Below are positions 5,220-8,744 of a DNA stretch of 8,744 nucleotides, in pieces. The first letter of the stretch is position 1; each line of letters begins with the position of its first letter. Position numbers and translations under genes: made by a program. This DNA comes from Minisyncoccota bacterium (GTDB taxonomy: Bacteria; Patescibacteriota; Microgenomatia; UBA1400; PJMF01). The notes below the pieces were generated by a model, which made no database searches, was not told the DNA's origin, and saw only the letters and a program-made list of their open reading frames with translations. The stretch lies in the NCBI GenBank assembly GCA_003518205.1, contig DOZC01000029.1:1-8744 (forward strand), given 5' to 3'.

Positions 5220-5241
5220 AATCACCCTGACGCGCTACAAT
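5213..5241 (+). promoter_or_regulatory. Strong promoter upstream of tRNA-Trp
   Basis: CTGACA (5213-5218) and TACAAT (5236-5241) each match the sigma-70 consensus at 5 of 6 bases and are separated by exactly 17 bp. The predicted RNA starts near 5248, about 97 bases before tRNA-Trp. That stretch has no ORF but holds a direct repeat of GATTTCAA. The simplest reading is a tRNA-Trp promoter with a long leader; a small RNA is an alternative. Confidence 0.55.
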
Positions 5242-5344
5242 TACTTCCACGGTTCTCGAGTAAGATTTCAAGCCGATTTCAAATTTTGAGAGCTCCAGTT
5301 TGGAAATTGATTATTTTTGATGGTTTAAAAAGTTAACTAACCCT

Positions 5345-5415
5345 AGGGCTATGATGTAATGGTAGCATTGAGGTCTCCAAAACCTTCCGTCAAGGTTCAA
5401 ATCCTTGTAGCCCTG
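5345..5415 (+). tRNA. tRNA-Trp (anticodon CCA)
   Basis: The acceptor stem AGGGCTA pairs with TAGCCCT (5408-5414). The D stem is ATGT/GCAT. The anticodon stem GAGGT/ACCTT encloses CTCCAAA with anticodon CCA at 5377-5379. The T stem CAAGG/CCTTG encloses TTCAAAT. Discriminator G73 agrees with bacterial tRNA-Trp identity. The variable loop has 4 nt. CCA is not encoded at the 3' end. The CCA anticodon reads UGG only, consistent with UGA being a stop in neighbouring genes. Confidence 0.96.
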
Positions 5416-5640
5416 CAGAGTAGAAATTACCTCGTCAGCCACTCCAGTTTCTTCGTATAAATCTGAGCTTTTAACTTAGTTAGTTTTAGGTTAGCCTTAC
5501 GGATGAATAACCAAGCATGTTCTTGATCTATACTTCCCAACCTAGAACCCCGACCGTGAGGTCGTGGGAAGTTTAGTATTGTAGCCGTTTTAAATTTCAT
5601 GAAAGACTACCATGGCTTCATTCATGATTGATCTGCATCA
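5416..5640. other. Non-coding stretch between tRNA-Trp and the Fic-gene operator region
   Basis: No convincing ORF is seen on either strand. The only clear structure is the hairpin at 5532-5572, annotated separately. The junction from core-type to A+T-rich sequence lies in or near this stretch, just after a tRNA gene, which suits an island boundary. I found no convincing duplicated tRNA 3' end. Confidence 0.5.
5532..5577. terminator. Hairpin related to the rpmG terminator, probable terminator downstream of tRNA-Trp
   Basis: ACTTCCCA (5532-5539) pairs with TGGGAAGT (5565-5572). Inside, CGACC/GGTCG closes a GTGA (GNRA-type) tetraloop, with an 11-nt bulge on the left side. The right half, 5560-5577, matches 3003-3020 at 16 of 18 bases and ends in the same GGAAGTTTAGT. 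The T tract is weak, so the terminator role is inferred from this similarity. Confidence 0.45.
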
Positions 5641-5747
5641 TACATGTTAAATAATAACCCAGATTTAACATGTTGTTAACATGTAAAGTATTGACTTATA
5701 TTTAACATGTTGATAACATGTTAAATACTTATATTACTTAACATGTT
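5641..5747. promoter_or_regulatory. Array of six AACATGTT-type operator sites
   Basis: The palindromic octamer AACATGTT, or a one-base variant, occurs at 5641 (TACATGTT), 5667, 5678 (AACATGTA), 5704, 5715 and 5740. Start-to-start spacings are 26, 11, 26, 11 and 25 bp, so sites come in pairs one helical turn apart inside a repeat of about 37 bp. Two of the sites overlap the -35/-10 region of the Fic-gene promoter. This is the layout of a repressor operator, most simply for the winged helix at the C-terminus of the Fic protein itself. Confidence 0.8.
5691..5719 (+). promoter_or_regulatory. Promoter of the Fic gene
   Basis: TTGACT (5691-5696) and TAACAT (5714-5719) are separated by 17 bp. Operator copies at 5704 and 5715 fall on the spacer and -10 box, so a bound protein would block polymerase. 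AGGA at 5750-5753, 10 nt before the ATG at 5764, is a reasonable ribosome binding site. Confidence 0.6.
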
Positions 5748-5763
5748 GTAGGAACAGAAAATA

Positions 5764-7104
5764 ATGCCAACTTCATACTTATTAGAAAAACCAGACGAAA
5801 GCGGGGTTGATGTCTCAAAAATAATTGATTTGATGAAGAATGATTCAGAACAATACAAAAAAATTGTGCAGTCAGCAAATGAGCCATCATATATCTATTG
5901 GGATAAGTTCAGGCATAAAGCACAACCAGATGGTTTGAGCGCTGAAGAACAATGGACGCTAGTGTCTTTATTTCGAGACATATCTTCTACAGAAACACCA
6001 ATTAAGGCAAAAAATGGGAACTTTTTTAAGTGGTTAAGACTTCCCTCAATCGATGAGTATTTGCATGAAATCGATATGTTAGTTGGCGGGCAAATATTCC
6101 CAAAGTCGAAGGTGCCTACTGGAAATAGAGAAATGTATATAACTAGAGGTGTGATTGAAGAGGCAATCGCTTCAAGTCAACTTGAGGGTGCTCATACGAC
6201 CAGAGCTGTCGCTAAAAAACTAATCCTTGAAAAGAGAAAACCTAGAAATGAATCAGAACAAATGATTGTAAATAATTATCGTGCGATGGTGGCACTAGAA
6301 GAAGAATTTAAATCGAGACCATTATCTCAGGAACTTCTATATGAGCTACATTCAATGTTGACAGATGGAACTGTAGATGAAAGTGAGCAAAAAAGATTTA
6401 GAAACAATAAAGACGAAATCGTTGTTCAGGGAAACATCGGAAACGAGACATACGTTACACATGTTCCACCAAATGAAGAATTTCTTAATGCTGAGATATA
6501 TAAACTCATCGCTTATGCAAATGGTGAGCCAGATCAAAAATTTGTACATCCAATAATCAAAGCAATTTTTATCCATTTTTGGATTGGATACTTGCACCCA
6601 TTCACTGATGGCAATGGAAGATTAGCAAGAGCGATATTCTATTGGTATTTATTAAAAAATGATTATTGGGCTTTCACATACATTCCGATTTCAACAATTA
6701 TTAAGAGGTCGCCAATACAGTATGCGATGGCATACATTTATTCCGAACAGGATCGCAATGATCTCACTTATTTTTTTGACTATAACCTTAAAAAAGTTAT
6801 TCAAGCGATGAAAGAGTTCAATGAATATATCTCAAGACAATTTACTCAAAATCATCAGATTGATCAAATTTTGAGTAAAAATCAATCTTTAAATGAGAGG
6901 CAGAAGCAACTTCTATATTATTTTATCTCTGATACTGAGGCATCAACAACTACCTCCTCACACTCGACAATTAATAAAATCTCTCGGCAAACAGCGACAA
7001 AAGATCTTAAAGAACTCAAAAAATATGGTTATGTTGCTTCTCAAAGAGCTGGAAAATTTATTAAATTTTTTCCAACTGAGCAACTAAAGAAAATTGTTAG
7101 TTGA
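5764..7104 (+). CDS. Fic family protein, class II, with C-terminal winged helix
   Basis: The 446-residue protein carries the complete Fic signature HPFTDGNGRLAR at residues 278-289, with catalytic H278. Fic enzymes usually transfer AMP from ATP to a hydroxyl side chain of a target protein. Upstream, S137-x-x-x-E141-G142 (SSQLEG) is the inhibitory motif [ST]xxxE[GN] that obstructs ATP binding, and its position before the Fic core makes this class II. TYVTHVPP (229-236) fits the flap region that holds the target. Residues 375-440, including INKISRQTATKDLKELKKYGYV-like helix-turn-helix spacing, look like a winged helix, so the protein may bind the AACATGTT array in its own promoter. The ATG at 5764 is supported by AGGA 10 nt upstream. 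The gene is markedly more A+T-rich than the genes to its left, suggesting transfer. Its target is unknown. Confidence 0.9.
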   Translation: MPTSYLLEKPDESGVDVSKIIDLMKNDSEQYKKIVQSANEPSYIYWDKFRHKAQPDGLSAEEQWTLVSLFRDISSTETPIKAKNGNFFKWLRLPSIDEYLHEIDMLVGGQIFPKSKVPTGNREMYITRGVIEEAIASSQLEGAHTTRAVAKKLILEKRKPRNESEQMIVNNYRAMVALEEEFKSRPLSQELLYELHSMLTDGTVDESEQKRFRNNKDEIVVQGNIGNETYVTHVPPNEEFLNAEIYKLIAYANGEPDQKFVHPIIKAIFIHFWIGYLHPFTDGNGRLARAIFYWYLLKNDYWAFTYIPISTIIKRSPIQYAMAYIYSEQDRNDLTYFFDYNLKKVIQAMKEFNEYISRQFTQNHQIDQILSKNQSLNERQKQLLYYFISDTEASTTTSSHSTINKISRQTATKDLKELKKYGYVASQRAGKFIKFFPTEQLKKIVS

Positions 7105-7194
7105 GTAGTAATGCGGTTATAAATAATAGATTAGTAGAGAAGATTTCAGGAAGGAATATTGTTGTTATAAGGAAAAGTCTCTGGGTAAGTCCTT

Positions 7195-7380
7195 ATGTTT
7201 AATTCTACGCAAAAACCAGAGAATGCTTGGGCTCAAGGAATGTTTTTTGGTCTTGGAGTCGGATTATCTTTAGCCAAAATATTTATTGATTATGTCGGCA
7301 AGGATGGAAATTTTTTGGCTTTTTCCGTGGTTGGAATAGTAAGTTTGGCGCTCAGTTATTATTTTGCGAAGAAAAAATAG
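7195..7380 (+). CDS. Small membrane protein, two transmembrane helices
   Basis: I do not recognise this 61-residue protein. Residues 13-32 (WAQGMFFGLGVGLSLAKIFI) and about 39-58 form two hydrophobic helices joined by a short polar DYVGKDGN loop, and the C-terminus is AKKK, so both ends probably face the cytoplasm. The first helix has closely spaced glycines that could pack against another helix. The ATG at 7195 is the first possible start, since a TAA lies in frame three codons upstream. There is no Shine-Dalgarno site at useful distance; AAGGA near 7169-7173 is too far away. It lies between the Fic gene and the AbiE pair and could serve either or neither. A real gene is likely from the clean hydrophobic pattern, but its function is unknown. 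Confidence 0.5.
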   Translation: MFNSTQKPENAWAQGMFFGLGVGLSLAKIFIDYVGKDGNFLAFSVVGIVSLALSYYFAKKK

Positions 7381-7409
7381 GTTCCAACACTCTCCACCAG
7401 TGCCCGCAG

Positions 7410-7441
7410 TTGACAATCGTCATTAATTATGGTAGTATAAT
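7410..7441 (+). promoter_or_regulatory. Promoter of the abiE-type operon
   Basis: A perfect TTGACA (7410-7415) is followed after 17 bp by TAGTAT (7433-7438), which overlaps a perfect TATAAT at 7436-7441. With TATAAT as the -10 box, transcription would start near the ATG at 7450, so the antitoxin message may be leaderless; no Shine-Dalgarno site is visible. Confidence 0.65.
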
Positions 7442-7449
7442 TACCATAA
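7427..7449. promoter_or_regulatory. Palindromic operator at the antitoxin start
   Basis: TTATGGTA (7427-7434) and TACCATAA (7442-7449) are perfect 8-bp inverted arms around a 7-bp centre. The palindrome covers the -10 box and ends at the base before the start codon. AbiEi antitoxins are known to repress their own operon by binding inverted repeats through an N-terminal winged helix, so this is the likely autoregulatory site. Confidence 0.75.
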
Positions 7450-8058
7450 ATGATGACAAAAATAGAAATTCTGCTGAGATCCCCTCAAAAAATCTTTACA
7501 GTAGATGACTTAGCTATTATGTGGCAGATCTCAGATCGCAGAAAATTGGCGGAGGTGATTAAGTATTACCTTCGGGTTAAGAGATTATTCAGGGTGTTTA
7601 GAGGGGTCTATGCTTTAGATCAGAACTATTCGGAACAAGAACTAGCTGTTAATTTATTTCCTCCTGCTTATATTTCATATATTACAGCTTTGGGTATTCA
7701 TGGTATTTCGTTTCAATATTACGATAGCATTCATGTTATGGCTACTGCTAGTAAAACAATTACTTTGCCATTGGGTAAAAAAATCATTTTTCACCAATTG
7801 AAAGATGAAATTTTATTTGATGAAACTGGCCTTATAACAGAACAAAATTATTTGATTGCCTCCCCAGAGCGAACAATCTGTGATACTTTGTATTTGCAAC
7901 CCACATATGTTTTTGACCGTTTAAGTGGCGTAAATATTCAGAATTTGAGAGAGGTGGTAGCTATTTATCGCAATCAAGCTTTAACGAAGCGGGTTGAGAA
8001 ATTAATTTCATTAATTCAACAGGAGGAAGCAAACCATGCTGGACAGACAACGTCATGA
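7450..8058 (+). CDS. abiEi: AbiEi-type antitoxin (type IV toxin-antitoxin), transcriptional repressor
   Basis: The 202-residue protein has the AbiEi layout. A winged helix occupies residues 1-60 (KIFTVDDLAIMWQISDRRKL, then the YALDQ wing end). The antitoxin domain follows, with YISYITALGIHGI (74-86) and the family hallmark ASPERTICDTLYL (137-149). AbiEi proteins repress the operon and neutralise AbiEii without lasting protein contact, which defines type IV systems; the family is known from phage abortive infection. ATG codons at 7450 and 7453 are both possible. The first lies 8 bases after a TATAAT box and directly after a palindromic operator. The 3' end overlaps the toxin start by 23 bases, so the two are translationally coupled. 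Base use is A+T-rich, like the Fic gene. Confidence 0.85.
   Translation: MMTKIEILLRSPQKIFTVDDLAIMWQISDRRKLAEVIKYYLRVKRLFRVFRGVYALDQNYSEQELAVNLFPPAYISYITALGIHGISFQYYDSIHVMATASKTITLPLGKKIIFHQLKDEILFDETGLITEQNYLIASPERTICDTLYLQPTYVFDRLSGVNIQNLREVVAIYRNQALTKRVEKLISLIQQEEANHAGQTTS
8021..8026 (+). promoter_or_regulatory. Shine-Dalgarno site of the toxin gene
   Basis: AGGAGG lies 9 nt before the ATG at 8036, inside the antitoxin coding sequence. It fixes the toxin start and supports coupled translation. Confidence 0.85.
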
Positions 8059-8744
8059 AGCGATCATGAAGAATATTCTCAGAGATTTGTATACCCATCC
8101 TCAGTTGCAGGCTCAGCTGGCTTTTAAAGGAGGAACTTGTCTTAATCTCTTTCATGATTTACCGCGTTTTTCAACTGATCTAGATTTCAGCTTGACACAT
8201 GGTGCTAAAAATGACGTACTAGCAACAGAAATAATTAGTAAGGTTTTGGGAGAATATCTGAAGATTGATGATTATTTTGATAAATATTTTACTTGGTTTT
8301 GGTTAGGAAGCTATGAAAAAGGCAAGCAACGAATAAAGCTAGAAATAAGTAAGAGAATATATCAAGGAGATTGTTATCAAGATCATGATTTATTCGGTTT
8401 GACCGTTCGATCACTTGATTTGGCGACAATGAGCGCTCACAAACTATGTGCTGTGGCAGATCGAAAACAGATGGCGAATCGAGATTTGTATGACACCTGG
8501 TGGTTGTTGAAAAAAATGACTCCTATTAACAAACAGATTATTTATGAGCGAACAAATAAATCATTGCCGGATTATTTTGATCATCTAAAAGAATATATTG
8601 AAGAACACGTAGATAAAAAACATATTTTACTAGGATTAGGAGAGGTTCTAGATGAACCACAGAAAGATTGGGCAAAAGATCATTTATTGGATGAGTTACT
8701 TTTTCAAATCAAGTTGAGAAAAGAAGCGGAGGATAATCTGCTTT
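8036..8744 (+). CDS. abiEii: AbiEii-type nucleotidyltransferase toxin, 3' end beyond the window
   Basis: Translation from the ATG at 8036 stays open to the window edge (236 codons), so the gene is cut by the window, not broken. It is an AbiEii family (DUF1814) DNA-polymerase-beta-like nucleotidyltransferase. Motif I, FKGGTCL, is at residues 30-36. The metal-binding pair FSTDLDFS is at 45-52 (D48, D50), with a third carboxylate in IKLEIS at 100-105 (E103). The motif IV region, HKLCAVADRK...NRDLYD, is at 135-153. All expected catalytic residues are present, so the toxin should be active. Known members add nucleotides to tRNA 3' ends or otherwise stop growth; the substrate here cannot be read from the sequence. 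It overlaps the antitoxin by 23 bases with a strong Shine-Dalgarno site, typical of these bicistronic pairs. Confidence 0.9.
   Translation, partial: MLDRQRHEAIMKNILRDLYTHPQLQAQLAFKGGTCLNLFHDLPRFSTDLDFSLTHGAKNDVLATEIISKVLGEYLKIDDYFDKYFTWFWLGSYEKGKQRIKLEISKRIYQGDCYQDHDLFGLTVRSLDLATMSAHKLCAVADRKQMANRDLYDTWWLLKKMTPINKQIIYERTNKSLPDYFDHLKEYIEEHVDKKHILLGLGEVLDEPQKDWAKDHLLDELLFQIKLRKEAEDNLL

Noticed and set aside
5405..5586. Attachment-site duplication of the tRNA-Trp 3' end (TTGTAGCC at 5405-5412 and 5579-5586)
   Set aside because: The match is only 8 bases, there is no integrase gene in the window, and no longer copy was found downstream.
6352..6597. Minus-strand open frame inside the Fic gene
   Set aside because: The plus-strand frame has full Fic motifs; the opposite frame is A+T-driven and featureless.
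7961..8155. Minus-strand open frame across the AbiEi/AbiEii junction
   Set aside because: Both plus-strand genes are strongly supported and overlap here with a good ribosome binding site.
8036..8744. Truncated toxin pseudogene
   Set aside because: The frame is open to the last base and all catalytic motifs are intact; only the window edge cuts it.

Overview
The window looks like chromosomal DNA from a small-genome bacterium. I favour a member of the Candidate Phyla Radiation (Patescibacteria, perhaps Microgenomates-like). The grounds are divergent versions of core enzymes, single-copy tRNAs without encoded CCA, ATG starts placed only a few bases after -10 boxes, and little use of Shine-Dalgarno sites in the core genes. 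This is inference from style; no marker gene settles the lineage. TGA acts as a stop at the ends of several genes, and the one tRNA-Trp has a CCA anticodon, so the code is the standard bacterial one.

Bases 1-3020, core block: a GalU-like UDP-glucose pyrophosphorylase gene is followed directly by a strongly folded non-coding RNA with 6S-like architecture (1026-1177) and a terminator. Next come three tRNA genes, Thr(GGT), Tyr(GTA) and Thr(TGT). The DNA after each of them is built from degenerate 7-bp tandem repeats. uppP (undecaprenyl-diphosphatase) and rpmG (ribosomal protein L33) follow. A bidirectional terminator separates rpmG from a convergent gene.

Bases 3020-5415: a minus-strand GT-B (MurG/MGDG-synthase-like) glycosyltransferase gene is divergent from a plus-strand Ala/Gln/Glu-rich hypothetical gene, with about 50 bp between the start codons. 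Then come a well-formed promoter and tRNA-Trp(CCA). Thr/Tyr/Thr tRNAs, rpmG and tRNA-Trp occur near tuf/secE/nusG in many bacteria, so this may be a dispersed version of that block.

Bases 5416-8744, accessory block, visibly richer in A+T: a non-coding stretch with a hairpin related to the rpmG terminator leads into a promoter carrying six copies of an AACATGTT-type palindrome at regular 26/11 bp spacing. This promoter drives a class II Fic-domain AMPylase-type protein with a C-terminal winged helix. A 61-residue two-helix membrane protein follows, then an AbiE-type (type IV) toxin-antitoxin pair. The AbiEi antitoxin start lies next to a perfect 8-bp-arm palindrome, and the AbiEii nucleotidyltransferase toxin runs off the window.

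The core genes supply UDP-sugar, recycled undecaprenyl phosphate and a glycosyl transferase, a plausible but unproven envelope-glycan theme. The right-hand block is a small defence or stress island beside a tRNA gene. The most unusual structures are the heptanucleotide arrays, the folded RNA after galU, and the phased operator array in front of the Fic gene.
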